A stretch of 64,000 bases of DNA from Cyanobacteria bacterium FACHB-DQ100 (GCA_014695195.1 JACJNW010000035.1:150698-214697), one strand, 5' to 3'. Counted from the first letter of the stretch, positions 10,300 through 20,266 are shown. Notes: generated by a model not told the origin, from the sequence alone. Numbers and translations: made by a program.

Positions 10300-10373
10300 G
10301 GCGATCGCTCCTCCAAATTGGAATTTTTAGCAATCAGAGTTACAGTATTCAAAAAACTTCACCTCACTGACCT

Positions 10374-11330
10374 ATGAAACCTGCCGTTAGTTTGCTGCGT
10401 GTCACATCTTACGATCTCGTTGAACTCCGCGCAGCCCTCGAAACCCTACTCGAACCGCTCGGAGGAATCGGCGGCATCGTCAAACCCGGCGATCGTGTTC
10501 TGCTCAAACCGAATCTGCTCACAGGCGCGCGTCCTGGAAAAGAATGCGTCACCCGCCCAGAAATCGTCTACTGTGTCGCGAAAATGGTGCAGGAGGCAGG
10601 CGGAAAGCCGTTTCTTGGAGATAGCCCTGCGTTTGGGAGCGCCCTTGGAGTCGCTAAAGCCAGTGGTTACTTACCCTTAACCGCATCGCTCAACTTACCA
10701 ATTGTTGAATTCAAAGGCAAACGCTACGAAACGATCGGCGAAGAGTTCAATCATTTGTTGCTGTGCAAGGAAGCGATCGAAGCCGATGTCGTGATTAACT
10801 TGCCTAAAGTAAAATCCCACGTGCAACTGACCGTAACAATGGGCGTGAAGAATCTGTTCGGCTGCGTTCCTGGCAAAATGAAAGCTTGGTGGCACATGGA
10901 AGCCGGAAAAGATCCCGATCGCTTCGGCACAATGCTGGTCGAAACGGCTCGCACGATCAACCCAGACCTCACGATTATTGATGGCATTATCGGGCATGAA
11001 GGCAATGGGCCGAGCGGCGGTGAGCCGAGAAATTTAGGTGTATTGGGGGCATCACGGAACGTGTTTGCGCTCGATCGCGCCATTGTTGACATTCTCAAAG
11101 TCGATCCGGTGGCGGTTCCGACCCTGATCGCAAGTCAGCGCTTAGGACTCTGCTCAACGACCGACGAAATCGAGTTTCCGCACCTTTGCCCGATCGATTT
11201 ACAAATCGCAGACTGGCGACTCCCTGACAAGATGATGCCGATCGATTTTGGCGCGCCTCGCGTTCTCAAATCCACCTTCAAGCATCTTTACATTCGATTC
11301 ATCAAAGAACCAATGGCAGCCTATCGCTGA
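10374..11330 (+). CDS. DUF362 domain protein
   Basis: 318 residues with the DUF362 hallmarks: VLLKPNLL (about 43-50), GDSP (about 83-86), INLPKVKSH (about 142-150) and GVKNLFGCVPG (about 157-167). Some DUF362 proteins carry a 2[4Fe-4S] ferredoxin domain; no CxxCxxCxxxC motif is present here, so this is the short form. Biochemical role unknown. It starts 74 nt after the SNF2 gene on the same strand. Confidence 0.85.
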   Translation: MKPAVSLLRVTSYDLVELRAALETLLEPLGGIGGIVKPGDRVLLKPNLLTGARPGKECVTRPEIVYCVAKMVQEAGGKPFLGDSPAFGSALGVAKASGYLPLTASLNLPIVEFKGKRYETIGEEFNHLLLCKEAIEADVVINLPKVKSHVQLTVTMGVKNLFGCVPGKMKAWWHMEAGKDPDRFGTMLVETARTINPDLTIIDGIIGHEGNGPSGGEPRNLGVLGASRNVFALDRAIVDILKVDPVAVPTLIASQRLGLCSTTDEIEFPHLCPIDLQIADWRLPDKMMPIDFGAPRVLKSTFKHLYIRFIKEPMAAYR

Positions 11331-11502
11331 GCCAAACCATGAGCTAAAACGCGAAGGATGAGAAAAATTTATGCGGTTCGGCCCTTGGATTACGCGCTGT
11401 AATGGCTTAATGATCTTTTAATAACTGTTGTTGCAGCTTGTAAGGTCTAACCCTACTTCTGGGCAGATTCAGTATCGTAAAAGAACCTCATCCTTCGTTC
11501 TT

Positions 11503-11727
11503 ATGAATCCAACTCTTCTCCGTCAAGTCTGGGCAATCGTCGAAGCGACTCAAGCCCCACACCTTCTAAACCTTGATGATGCTCATCTTGTTCAGTCTCT
11601 TCTCCGGCAGTTCAGTATCCAACAACCGCTCAACTCTGAAGAAATGAAACTTATCTCAAGCTATCTCCATTCGCGAGTGAGTTTAATTCGCGACTTGGCT
11701 TCCGATCGCTTAGCCGTTCCCGCCTAA
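11503..11727 (+). CDS. small hypothetical protein, 74 residues
   Basis: From ATG 11503 the frame encodes a small, helical, soluble protein (VWAIVEATQAPHLLNLDD... LISSYLHSRVSLIRDLASDR) that I do not assign to a named family. The frame is open to 11428, but ATG 11503 is the natural start. It is convergent with ribD and the last 18 nt overlap the ribD 3' end. Preceding gap 11331-11502 shows nothing else. Confidence 0.6.
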   Translation: MNPTLLRQVWAIVEATQAPHLLNLDDAHLVQSLLRQFSIQQPLNSEEMKLISSYLHSRVSLIRDLASDRLAVPA

Positions 11728-12801
11728 ATACCCTTCGATCAATAAATCCGACTCGATCGTTTGCCACCTCACTCGCACTAACTGAATTGCGTCCGTCATC
11801 TTCTCTAAACCTAAATTCCCGATCGGCGTTGGGGCATCGCTTCCGCCAATAATTTTCGGTGCCACAAACGCCCAAATTTTTTGTACACAGCCTTGTGCGA
11901 TCGCCTGAGCTGCTAATATACCCCCACATTCCCACAGCACCGTATTCAAGCCGCGATCGTACAACTGCATCATCACCGCATCAGGCGTTAACTCCTCTAA
12001 ATTCACGACCTCAACACCCTGTTGGGTAAGATTCGTTTGAACAGCTTGGTCGGCGTTCAACTGAGTAAATACGATCGTCGATGCACTCTCTGTATTCCAA
12101 AGATTCGCTTTCAGCGGCAGATTGAGAGTTCGACTCATCACGACCCGCAACGGTTGATGCTGAGAGAGTCCGTGGGTTGTCAACTGCGGATTATCGTTAC
12201 GAACCGTATTGCCGCCGATGACGATCGCGTCACACATCGTTCTGAGTTGATGAACCCGATGTCGCGATGCTTCACCTGTCACCCAACTGCTATGTCCGCT
12301 AGTTGCGGCAATCTTGCCATCCAGCGTCATTGCATATTTGAGAATGCCAAACGGACGATGCCGCAAAATTCGATGCACAAACGCCTCATTCAGCGTCTGA
12401 CAATCCGCTTCCTCAACCCCGACACTCACTTCAATCCCTGCCTGTTTCAAAGTCGCAATTCCGCTGCCTGCGACCTTTGGATTCGGATCAACCATACCAA
12501 CCACCACACGCCGAATTCCCGCTTCAACTACGGCTTCCGAGCAAGGCGGCGTTCTGCCATGATGATTACAAGGCTCGAGATTGACGTATAGCGTTGCTCC
12601 TTGCGATCTCGCTCCCGCCTGTCTCAGCGCAAACACTTCCGCATGTGGCTCTCCCGCTTTCGGATGAAACCCTTCCCCAACAATTTCTTCATCCGCCACA
12701 ATAACGCAGCCTACCATCGGATTCGGGGCTGTCCGCCCGATCGCAGTTCGCGCCAACTCCAAGCAGCGCTGCATCATCGCTCGATCAAACGCTGCCGACA
12801 T
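11710..12801 (-). CDS. ribD: bifunctional riboflavin-synthesis deaminase/reductase
   Basis: 363 residues. The N-terminal deaminase half has the zinc site HAE (about residue 53) and PCNHHGRTPPC (about 77-87); the C-terminal reductase half begins near residue 150 (LKYAMTLDGKIA, SSWVTG, IGGNTVRNDNP). It deaminates the pyrimidine made from GTP and reduces its ribosyl side chain, two early steps in riboflavin synthesis. The start ATG overlaps the stop of the upstream membrane-protein gene by one base (TAATG), so the two are translationally coupled. Confidence 0.96.
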   Translation of the reverse strand: MSAAFDRAMMQRCLELARTAIGRTAPNPMVGCVIVADEEIVGEGFHPKAGEPHAEVFALRQAGARSQGATLYVNLEPCNHHGRTPPCSEAVVEAGIRRVVVGMVDPNPKVAGSGIATLKQAGIEVSVGVEEADCQTLNEAFVHRILRHRPFGILKYAMTLDGKIAATSGHSSWVTGEASRHRVHQLRTMCDAIVIGGNTVRNDNPQLTTHGLSQHQPLRVVMSRTLNLPLKANLWNTESASTIVFTQLNADQAVQTNLTQQGVEVVNLEELTPDAVMMQLYDRGLNTVLWECGGILAAQAIAQGCVQKIWAFVAPKIIGGSDAPTPIGNLGLEKMTDAIQLVRVRWQTIESDLLIEGYLGGNG

Positions 12802-13301
12802 TAGTACAGACTGCTAGAAGTCGAGTAATGGCTCAAAATCTCCTGTCCCCACCGTACCAACCGCTCTGAGCCTTCGATCATCAGCAAGTACTGACCCCGA
12901 TCGAGATGGTGACGATAAATACTGGCAGTCGTCCCCTCTCCGAACAAGCCAAACAGCGCTCCAATCACTGCCCCTAAAAAGCCACTGACGATCGACAACG
13001 CCGGAATTAATAAAGGATTTTGCAGCTCTGGAATGCTCAACCAGCCCATGTGACCCGCAACGACGAATAGCAGTCCTGTGATCGCGCCGATCGTTCCAAG
13101 GGTCACACTCAGAAGCCGTGCTTTGCGAACGGCAAGCTGCATCGGCTTCATCAGTCCGACGCTTTCGGGATTACTGTAACCTGTACCGACGATCGCAAGG
13201 TGTTCAGGGGAAATGCCGTGATAATGGAGCAGGCGGTAGGCTTGAAAAACAGAAGCTTCGTCCGGGAAAACCATCACGGCAAGGAAAGATTGACGACGCA
13301 T
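12801..13301 (-). CDS. glycine-zipper-like membrane protein upstream of ribD
   Basis: About 166 residues from ATG 13301 (a GTG at 13337 would add 12). The N-terminus (FLAVMVFPDEASVFQAYRLL) resembles the short fold of general-stress/DUF1269-type proteins. The middle has two hydrophobic segments (LLSVTLGTIGAITGLLFVVAG and IPALSIVSGFLGAVIGALFGLFG) rich in small residues. Function unknown. The TAATG junction with ribD says they are expressed together, which does not by itself imply a role in riboflavin synthesis. Confidence 0.6.
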   Translation of the reverse strand: MRRQSFLAVMVFPDEASVFQAYRLLHYHGISPEHLAIVGTGYSNPESVGLMKPMQLAVRKARLLSVTLGTIGAITGLLFVVAGHMGWLSIPELQNPLLIPALSIVSGFLGAVIGALFGLFGEGTTASIYRHHLDRGQYLLMIEGSERLVRWGQEILSHYSTSSSLY

Positions 13302-13575
13302 CAAGCCATTTTTGCGGAGGAACCGTGTAACTGACACAGGAGTAGCTCAGGAATAGCAATTTATCCCTGAATTCTAAACCCTCTCGCTTGATTTACCTAT
13401 GCACCGAAGGAGGAATTTAATTATTGTTTTTATCAGTTTTATAACAACTTTGTTACAAGAAGATTAGCTCTAGATCAGTCACAGGTTTACAGGATTGGAT
13501 AGAGAAGCTTGAGAGAGAAGCTTGTCCCACTTTATATCTCTATATCTCTCCCTACTCTTACAGCGAATGCGAGGT

Positions 13576-16500
13576 TTAGTTGCGATCGTGCCCTTGGCTG
13601 GTTCCTCCCAGCGCTGCCACGATGACTTCTGCTTCGCCGCTAATGCGCCACAGTGTCCGACTAGCTTCCTTGCTAACCAACTCATATTCGCCTCGAAACG
13701 ACTCAATCAACGCGGGAATCGCAGATTTTGCATCTGGCCCGATACAACCGAGGGCATAAGCTGCCACCCATCGAACTTGCCAATTTTCATCCTTAAGCGC
13801 AGCAATCAAGGCGGGGATTGCTGGCTTTGCTGCGGCGTTAAAACTCGCTAAAACCCAAGCGGCGCTGCTCCGAACATGAGCCACTTTCGAGTCTAGAGCG
13901 CTAATCAAAGCTGGAAGTGAGCTAATACCGAGCTTACCCAGCGTTGCAATCGCTTCTCCGCTGACTCGTCGATCCTCGTCGCGTAAGCGTTCTACTAAAG
14001 CGGGAATTGCAGTTCGCGCTTCGGGACCGATGTTCCCGATCGTCCGTGCCACTTCCCGCCGGATGCACCAATCACGATCCTGAAACTCTCGAATTAGCGC
14101 AGGCAACACATTTTTCGATGCCGTACCCAGTTCCCCAAGCTCTCGGATCGCTTCAATCCGCGCGATCGTCTCTCCGGTTGAAAGCATTGGCGTTAAGCGT
14201 CTCAGTCGTTGCTCGATCTGAGATTTACGCAACACCTCCGCGCTCAGCCCGACTCGCTGCCCCAGTTCTTCGAGAACAAAATCCGGCACATCAATCTCGG
14301 TACTCCGCGTTAAGCAGCAATCCCGCATCGCCAGCAAGAATCCTTGAATCGTGTCCGGCGCACCCGGCATGGTATCTGCCTGCATCAACCAGGTACTCCA
14401 AGCCGTGCGATCGTCCTGATACTGTTCTACTAAATGCAGCGCGGCTAAACACTCGGCTAGCGGGTCAAGAGAAAATGTGATTTGATCTTGGGCAGGGCCG
14501 ATCGCATGGACAATTCGCAATCGTTTTTCCAGGTGCCTGAGCCTTGCTTTTACGGTCTCTTCGTCTGCCTCAGTTTGAGCTTGCAGCGCATCCAGAATTG
14601 CTTCGCGTTTCGCTGGAGCCGGACGATAAAAATGCTTCAGGCATTCCCAAGCAATAATTTTTGTGTCTTCATGCACCGTGAGATTATCTGGCTCATCTTC
14701 TGCTGCATCGCGATTCAGCTCGTTGAGATAACTCAGCATCAAGTCCGGAATATTATCCGGCAGAACGCCCTCACTGCCCTCTTTTTTCGCGATCATCTGC
14801 TCTGCGTAAAGCTTTGCCAGTAGAACGGTGATATTGCGCTGTCCTACCATTCTCGATAGTTGACTACACGCATCAAAGTATTCGGCATCTGTGAATAATT
14901 CCCGCTTGTGGCGTTGATTCAAATACGCTTCCAGAAATGAAGACAAGCGATTTCCTTCGATCCGTAGGGGCTTCACGGTTGTTTTGGGAACCTCGTCTAA
15001 GGTTTCTTCAACCCGCGAGGTGACGACCAAAGCGTTGGCTGGAAAGTCAGGATGTCCGGGGCGGATTTGCTGGCGTGTTTCTTCGCTCAGTTCAGACAGT
15101 CGATCGACAATCACCAAAATTCGTCGCTGTCTCAGCAATTTCTCTAAAAACTCATCGCAGAGTGGATCGGCGGCATCAATCAAGGCTTGCAGTTGTCCCC
15201 GAATTGCCTCACGGAACGGACTCTTCTCTTCGGGTAGCTTGAAATCTAGTTCCTGCTCGATCAGAACAGGCAGCATTCGATGCCGGCTTAGGCGCTCATC
15301 CGGATCGTCTGACATTGCCCATTTTGCCAAGTGACAGGCGAGGCTCGTTTTTCCGACTCCACCCTCGCCCCAGATCAATAAACACTGCCGCCCGTCCCAA
15401 AACGTTGTGTGTAAATCATGGCTGCTCAGTTCTGCGATCGCGTTGCCGTCCATCACCACCGGAATTGGAATATACACCTTGCGATCGCTGACCGTGCTTT
15501 TGTGAGCAAATGCCTCCCGTGCAACGTTAATCTGCTGCTTCACCCACGCATCTAACACTCGCGGGTGATAATGCAGCCAACCAATAAACAACACGAACCG
15601 CAATGGAATTTTAATACTGCCGCCTAAAGGACTCGCAATCTCAAAATCTGTGTAAGGTTGTAGTGCATTATTTAGTTTAAGTAACCATAAGGGACGAACG
15701 AGTAATACAGTGAGCCACAGCGAGGGCATCGATAACAGATAAAGCGCGATCAATGCGGCTGCGGGATTCGCCTGTGACCACTCAAACACCCGCTCGAATA
15801 GCCGCGAATCCTTTTCGTTCTTAAGAACGTTGAGCGATCGACGCACAGTAGCGGTAACTTCTTCGTTAAACTGAGCTTGCGGGTTTTCCAGAATAGGCAA
15901 TGCTGTTTCGAGAGTGCTGTAAGCCGCAACTAGCTCGGAAGCAGATAGCTTTGCTGCTTTATCCTGCAATACCCCTGCCAATCGTCCCACGGATACTGCG
16001 GCGTTGATCCGCACTCCTGAATCCTCATCTTTGAGTGCATTAACTAACTTTGGCAGCGTCGATCGTGCATTCGTTCCGATCCGCCCCAGGGCAGTTGCCG
16101 CACTAGAGCGGACATCTTTATCCAGATCTTTGAGCAGATAAGTCAGTTCCGGAACCGCTGCGCTTGCCGCTGCGCCAATTCGCCCTAATGCTAGTGCTGC
16201 AAACAATCGAGTTTTGCGATCGGGGTGCTGCAAAGTGCTTCTCAGTTGCGGAACGGCTGCACCTGCCTCTCCTGCAAACGCCCCTAAAGTCGATGCAGTA
16301 GTCATCCGAATTTCTGCATCTGGGTCGGCTAGCAACTGCGCCAAGATGGGCACTGCCGATTTGGCATCTGCGCCTAGCTTACTGAGGGCAACGATCGCCG
16401 CTAGTCGCATGTCTCTTTCCGGTGCATTCAGCGCATCGGTGAGCGCAGGAATTGCTGGTTTAGCATCGGCTCCAATCTCTGCGATCACGTTAATCGCTTT

Positions 16501-17022
16501 AATCCGAACAGTGCGATTTGGATCTTCGAGTGCGGCAGTTAAATCTGGGACGGCTTCCTTTGCTGCACTGCCAAACTTGCCAATGGCTTGTGTCGCACCG
16601 ATACGAATGTCGGCATCTTTGTCTTTAAGTGCAATCATCAAGGCTGGAATCGCGCTTTTTTCGGGATTTTCTAATTTTGAAAGCGCAGCTAAAGCGGCAA
16701 GCCGAATTTCTTTAGATGAACTACCGATCGCCTCGATGAAGACTGGAGTTGCAGCTTTGGCGTTCAGTTCACCCAACCTGGCAATTGCAAACAAGCGCGA
16801 TCGTTGCGGTTCTTTCTCGTTTTGAGCAAGGGCGATCAGGGCTGAGATCGTGGGCTTGCCGCGCTTTTTGAGATCTGCGGCGGATTGTTCTGTCGTTACC
16901 AGCTTGCGGATTTCTGCGGGCGTCGTTTGTGCTGAGCCTGAACTTGAGGCGAGTGTTAGCGCCAGACATAACAGCGTTGCTTGACTCGCTAATGTGAAAA
17001 TCTTGGGGGTGTGCGCTGCCAT
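13576..17022 (-). CDS. membrane-spanning HEAT-NACHT-HEAT (STAND-type) NTPase
   Basis: About 1148 residues from ATG 17022 (a TTG at 17037 is in frame). Order: a Sec-type signal peptide (about 1-31, LLCLALTLASSSGSAQ), eight or more HEAT/PBS-lyase-like repeats (about 40-350; AIPAL...VRI...A..LG), hydrophobic segments (about 417-445 and 473-485), a NACHT-type P-loop NTPase with Walker A GEGGVGKTS (552-560) and Walker-B-like RRILVIVDRLSE, then four or five further HEAT repeats at the C-terminus. If the signal and TM are used, the first HEAT array is periplasmic and the NTPase plus second array cytoplasmic. NACHT/STAND proteins act as ligand-gated switches. Role unknown. Gap 13338-13575 holds only low-complexity and short direct repeats. 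Confidence 0.85.
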   Translation of the reverse strand: MAAHTPKIFTLASQATLLCLALTLASSSGSAQTTPAEIRKLVTTEQSAADLKKRGKPTISALIALAQNEKEPQRSRLFAIARLGELNAKAATPVFIEAIGSSSKEIRLAALAALSKLENPEKSAIPALMIALKDKDADIRIGATQAIGKFGSAAKEAVPDLTAALEDPNRTVRIKAINVIAEIGADAKPAIPALTDALNAPERDMRLAAIVALSKLGADAKSAVPILAQLLADPDAEIRMTTASTLGAFAGEAGAAVPQLRSTLQHPDRKTRLFAALALGRIGAAASAAVPELTYLLKDLDKDVRSSAATALGRIGTNARSTLPKLVNALKDEDSGVRINAAVSVGRLAGVLQDKAAKLSASELVAAYSTLETALPILENPQAQFNEEVTATVRRSLNVLKNEKDSRLFERVFEWSQANPAAALIALYLLSMPSLWLTVLLVRPLWLLKLNNALQPYTDFEIASPLGGSIKIPLRFVLFIGWLHYHPRVLDAWVKQQINVAREAFAHKSTVSDRKVYIPIPVVMDGNAIAELSSHDLHTTFWDGRQCLLIWGEGGVGKTSLACHLAKWAMSDDPDERLSRHRMLPVLIEQELDFKLPEEKSPFREAIRGQLQALIDAADPLCDEFLEKLLRQRRILVIVDRLSELSEETRQQIRPGHPDFPANALVVTSRVEETLDEVPKTTVKPLRIEGNRLSSFLEAYLNQRHKRELFTDAEYFDACSQLSRMVGQRNITVLLAKLYAEQMIAKKEGSEGVLPDNIPDLMLSYLNELNRDAAEDEPDNLTVHEDTKIIAWECLKHFYRPAPAKREAILDALQAQTEADEETVKARLRHLEKRLRIVHAIGPAQDQITFSLDPLAECLAALHLVEQYQDDRTAWSTWLMQADTMPGAPDTIQGFLLAMRDCCLTRSTEIDVPDFVLEELGQRVGLSAEVLRKSQIEQRLRRLTPMLSTGETIARIEAIRELGELGTASKNVLPALIREFQDRDWCIRREVARTIGNIGPEARTAIPALVERLRDEDRRVSGEAIATLGKLGISSLPALISALDSKVAHVRSSAAWVLASFNAAAKPAIPALIAALKDENWQVRWVAAYALGCIGPDAKSAIPALIESFRGEYELVSKEASRTLWRISGEAEVIVAALGGTSQGHDRN

Positions 17023-17333
17023 AGAAAAAGCCTGCAAACGAGATCCATCGTATGCAGGGCTACAACTCGGATTTGGATGCGGATGAATTTGACGGTGAGA
17101 AGATCCGTAAAATTCCTAGTCTTCAAACACGATGCAACCCTGACTCCGTAATAGTTCCCAGAGCGATCGACTAAATAACGCGATCTTCCAGGCAAAAGCA
17201 GCGCTCTAACTGGTTCGATCAAACTTCCTTCTGCTAAGTATTTATTCTTAGGGCAAGATGAGAGCAAAAATCAGTGATTAAACTCAATGAGCGTCATAGA
17301 TTAATTTGTTGTTTAAACTTTCTTTAATTACTA

Positions 17334-17362
17334 TTCACCATTTCTAATCTTTTCCCTATACT
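17334..17362 (+). promoter_or_regulatory. predicted sigma70-type promoter
   Basis: TTCACC (17334-17339), a 17-nt spacer and TATACT (17357-17362) precede the gene at 17444 and would give a leader of about 75 nt. The rest of the 17023-17443 gap is AT-rich with no other recognisable feature. Confidence 0.45.
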
Positions 17363-17443
17363 GACTTTCATAAGAGCGGTTAGTTAAGCCGCACCGAAAA
17401 AGTTTTCGCATTTTCAATAAACCTTATCTTTAGGAGTAAAGTG

Positions 17444-17818
17444 ATGACCCTGGCAAACAGTCAAAGCCTGGAAAATTCTCATATCTTGTTTACCTTGAAA
17501 AGCTTCTTAATCTGGGTCTTTACACTGACTGTCTGCATGATTGTGATTGGTTTTCCGGTGTTTGTTTTAGTCGTTTCAGTAAGTGCTGTCGCCGCATTTG
17601 CATTGAATGCAATTCTGCCTTTTAGCTCGATTCTGTTTGTATCGGCGCTCGTGATTGGCGTTCATGCTTTTGGGATTATGTTTGCGGCAGCATGGTTGAC
17701 GGCAAAAGGCATTCATCCTCAAGAAGTTGAGTTTCTGCGCTGGTTGAATGGTAAAGAAAACCCGTTGCATACTTCGGTGTATGCGTCTTGCCCCTTAACT
17801 TGTGAACTCAGCGAATAA
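17444..17818 (+). CDS. small membrane protein, 124 residues
   Basis: ATG 17444 is preceded by AGGAG (17432-17436, 7 nt spacing); a GTG immediately before it is in frame. Two or three TM helices are clear (FLIWVFTLTVCMIVIGFPVF and ILFVSALVIGVHAFGIMFAA), followed by a short soluble tail with HPQEVEFLRWLNGKENP. I do not recognise a family. It forms a single-gene unit with its own promoter and a strong terminator. Confidence 0.65.
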   Translation: MTLANSQSLENSHILFTLKSFLIWVFTLTVCMIVIGFPVFVLVVSVSAVAAFALNAILPFSSILFVSALVIGVHAFGIMFAAAWLTAKGIHPQEVEFLRWLNGKENPLHTSVYASCPLTCELSE

Positions 17819-17856
17819 GCTTCGCATCAATATCATTCGGTGAACTGGTCTGACAC

Positions 17857-17880
17857 GCCCGACTTTGGTCGGGCTTTTTT
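17857..17880 (+). terminator. intrinsic terminator
   Basis: Perfect 7-bp stem GCCCGAC/GTCGGGC with TTTG loop, then six T. It ends the small membrane protein gene 39 nt after its stop. Confidence 0.9.
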
Positions 17881-18036
17881 ATGAGTGTTTACTTTACGCT
17901 TCTTTATATGTTTTAATCGCAGTTCCCGAATTATGATGAGTGGACGATCGACTCCGGATTCTTAAGTCTTATCTCTTTAAGCCCTATCTAAGTCGAATGC
18001 CGCTAAGTAAAGTTTTGCTGAGTTGAGTGAGTTCCC

Positions 18037-19164
18037 ATGCTAAAGTTACCGATTCCGATCTGTGTGATTGTGGGAACGCGCCCCGAAGCAATCAAGATGG
18101 CTCCGGTAATTCAAGCGTTTGGGCGATCGCCTGTGTTTGATACGCAGGTCGTTCTGACGGGTCAGCATCGCGAGATGGTGGATCAGGTGATGCAATTGTT
18201 CGATTTGTCTGCACAGCACGATCTGGCGATCATGCAGCCAAAGCAAACGCTGACAGATATTACCTGTTGGGCACTGCGGGGATTAGAAGAGTTATTTCAA
18301 AAGCTTCAGCCGCGAATGGTTTTAGTGCAGGGAGATACGACGACCGCATTTGCGGCAGCACTGGCAGCGTTTTATCAAAAAATCCCGATCGCTCACGTTG
18401 AAGCAGGATTGCGAACGGAGAATATTTTTAATCCATATCCGGAAGAGGCAAATCGACGATTAGTTTCGCAAATCGCTCAGCTTCATTTTGCACCAACCTC
18501 GCTTTCCGTGGAAAATTTACAGCGATCGGGGGTGTTGGGTGAGATTCATCAAACCGGAAATACGGTGATCGACGCGCTGTTAACGGTTGCCGATCGACAT
18601 CCTCCTTGCGAGATTCCGGGGTTGGATTGGTCGAAGTACCGCACGATTTTGGCAACGGTGCATCGTCGTGAAAACTGGGGACAACCGCTCGAAGATATTG
18701 CTCAAGGGTTTCTCAAAGTTCTAACTCAGTTTGAAGATACGGCGCTGCTGCTGCCGTTGCACCGCAATCCGACTGTTCGAGAACCGTTAACCGCAATTCT
18801 CGGTGATCACCCACGAGTGTTTTTAACGGAGCCGCTTGACTATACAGACCTGGTCGGCGCGATGCAGCGATGTTATTTATTGCTCACGGATTCGGGTGGA
18901 ATTCAAGAAGAAGCACCGAGTTTAGGTAAGCCTGTTTTGGTGCTGCGGGAGACAACCGAGCGACCAGAGGCAATCATGGCGGGGACTGCTAAGTTGATTG
19001 GAACAAACGCGGACAATATTTTGAAAGAAGCGGGTGAACTGTTGAGTAGTTCGATCGCTTATCAAACGATGGCAAATGCTGTCAGCCCGTTCGGAGATGG
19101 TTTGGCTTCTGAAAGAATTGTTCAGATTGTAGAACGGTACTTGTCAGGAGCGACTGAAGCTTAG
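18037..19164 (+). CDS. wecB: UDP-N-acetylglucosamine 2-epimerase (non-hydrolysing)
   Basis: 375 residues. Interconverts UDP-GlcNAc and UDP-ManNAc for envelope or exopolysaccharide synthesis. Family motifs: VGTRPEAIKMAPV at the N-terminus, TGQHREM, QGDTTTAFA, HVEAGLRT, HRREN, and LTDSGGIQEEAPSLGKPVLVLRETTERPE (C-terminal nucleotide-binding half). No other surface-polysaccharide genes adjoin it. Its 3' end overlaps the convergent ABC ATPase gene by 4 nt. Confidence 0.95.
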   Translation: MLKLPIPICVIVGTRPEAIKMAPVIQAFGRSPVFDTQVVLTGQHREMVDQVMQLFDLSAQHDLAIMQPKQTLTDITCWALRGLEELFQKLQPRMVLVQGDTTTAFAAALAAFYQKIPIAHVEAGLRTENIFNPYPEEANRRLVSQIAQLHFAPTSLSVENLQRSGVLGEIHQTGNTVIDALLTVADRHPPCEIPGLDWSKYRTILATVHRRENWGQPLEDIAQGFLKVLTQFEDTALLLPLHRNPTVREPLTAILGDHPRVFLTEPLDYTDLVGAMQRCYLLLTDSGGIQEEAPSLGKPVLVLRETTERPEAIMAGTAKLIGTNADNILKEAGELLSSSIAYQTMANAVSPFGDGLASERIVQIVERYLSGATEA

Positions 19165-20141
19165 CTACTTGCCTGAATTCCCCGCGCTCTTATCTGATTC
19201 ACAAAAAATTCTTCAAGCGAAGGACGCGCCAGATCGATTGAAATCAATTGCCCATTCATCAAGCGCAAGCTGCCTAAGAAATCTTGAGGTTCGCCCTGAA
19301 GATGTCCTGTCCATAGTCCATCTTGAAGTTCCAAATCTGGAATCCATTGATGCAGCATTTCTGGTTTTCCGCCTTTGACCGAAACGTGATACTGCTCAGC
19401 CGTTCCAAGAAGCTCTTGCATCGAGCCGATCGCAATCAGTTCGCCTTTTGCCAGCAGCGCCACGCGATCGCAAATCTTCTCCACATCCGACAGCACATGG
19501 CTGTTAAAGAAAATTGTTTTGCCCTGTGATTTAAGCGACAAAATAATCTCACGCATTTGGTAACGTCCCAGCGGATCGAGTCCTGACATCGGCTCGTCCA
19601 GAAACACCAAATCTGGATTGTTGATCAACGCTTGCGCCATTCCAATGCGTTGCAGCATTCCTTTTGAGTATTGCCGCAATTGTTTTTTCTTCGCAGCAGA
19701 CTGAGCTAAACCGACAAGATCGAGCAGTTCAGGAATTCGTTTGCGCTGTTGCGATCGCTCAATTCCAAATAAATCTCCAGCGAAATTCAGCACCTCCCAG
19801 CCTGTGAGATAGTCATAAAAATAGGGATTTTCGGGGAGATAGCCGATGCGTTGCTTCACGGTGCGATCGCCAAGAGAAGCGCCTAACACAGTGGCCCGCC
19901 CTGATGAGGGACGCACAATTCCCAATAGCGTTTTGAGCAAGGTTGTTTTTCCGGCTCCATTCTGTCCGAGCAACCCAAATGTTTCACCCTCGTATACGGT
20001 GAGACTGACGGAGTTCAGAGAAGGCACCTTCTTATTCATCCAGAACCCAGTGCGGTAGATTTTACCGAGTTCGTAGGTTTGAAGCGCGATCAAACGTTCA
20101 ATGACCGGAAGTTGAAGGCGAGTTGCAACAGCAGAATCCAT
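19161..20141 (-). CDS. ABC transporter ATP-binding protein
   Basis: 326 residues. Walker A GQNGAGKTT (about 59-67), Q-loop YLPENPYFYDYLTG, signature QYSKGMLQRIG (about 158-168), Walker B DLVFLDEP and switch His in FFNSH. This is the NatA/CcmA-like subfamily used by ABC-2 type exporters, with a C-terminal regulatory extension of about 90 residues. No permease gene is adjacent, so the substrate is unknown. Confidence 0.9.
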   Translation of the reverse strand: MDSAVATRLQLPVIERLIALQTYELGKIYRTGFWMNKKVPSLNSVSLTVYEGETFGLLGQNGAGKTTLLKTLLGIVRPSSGRATVLGASLGDRTVKQRIGYLPENPYFYDYLTGWEVLNFAGDLFGIERSQQRKRIPELLDLVGLAQSAAKKKQLRQYSKGMLQRIGMAQALINNPDLVFLDEPMSGLDPLGRYQMREIILSLKSQGKTIFFNSHVLSDVEKICDRVALLAKGELIAIGSMQELLGTAEQYHVSVKGGKPEMLHQWIPDLELQDGLWTGHLQGEPQDFLGSLRLMNGQLISIDLARPSLEEFFVNQIRARGIQASS

Positions 20142-20266
20142 AGGTACTCCAAGCTCTACTGAGTAGCCATTTAATCACCTCCTATCATTCCCGCCGCAGT
20201 AATCTTTGCGATCGTCCCTCCGCGAAATTTTGTAAACTTTGGTTAGAAGCGTATCTTTCCTCGTTT

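Noticed and set aside
13399..13467. 22-codon plus-strand frame starting MHRRRNLIIVF
   Set aside because: Hydrophobic, but it does not match any small photosystem subunit I know and sits in an AT-rich spacer.
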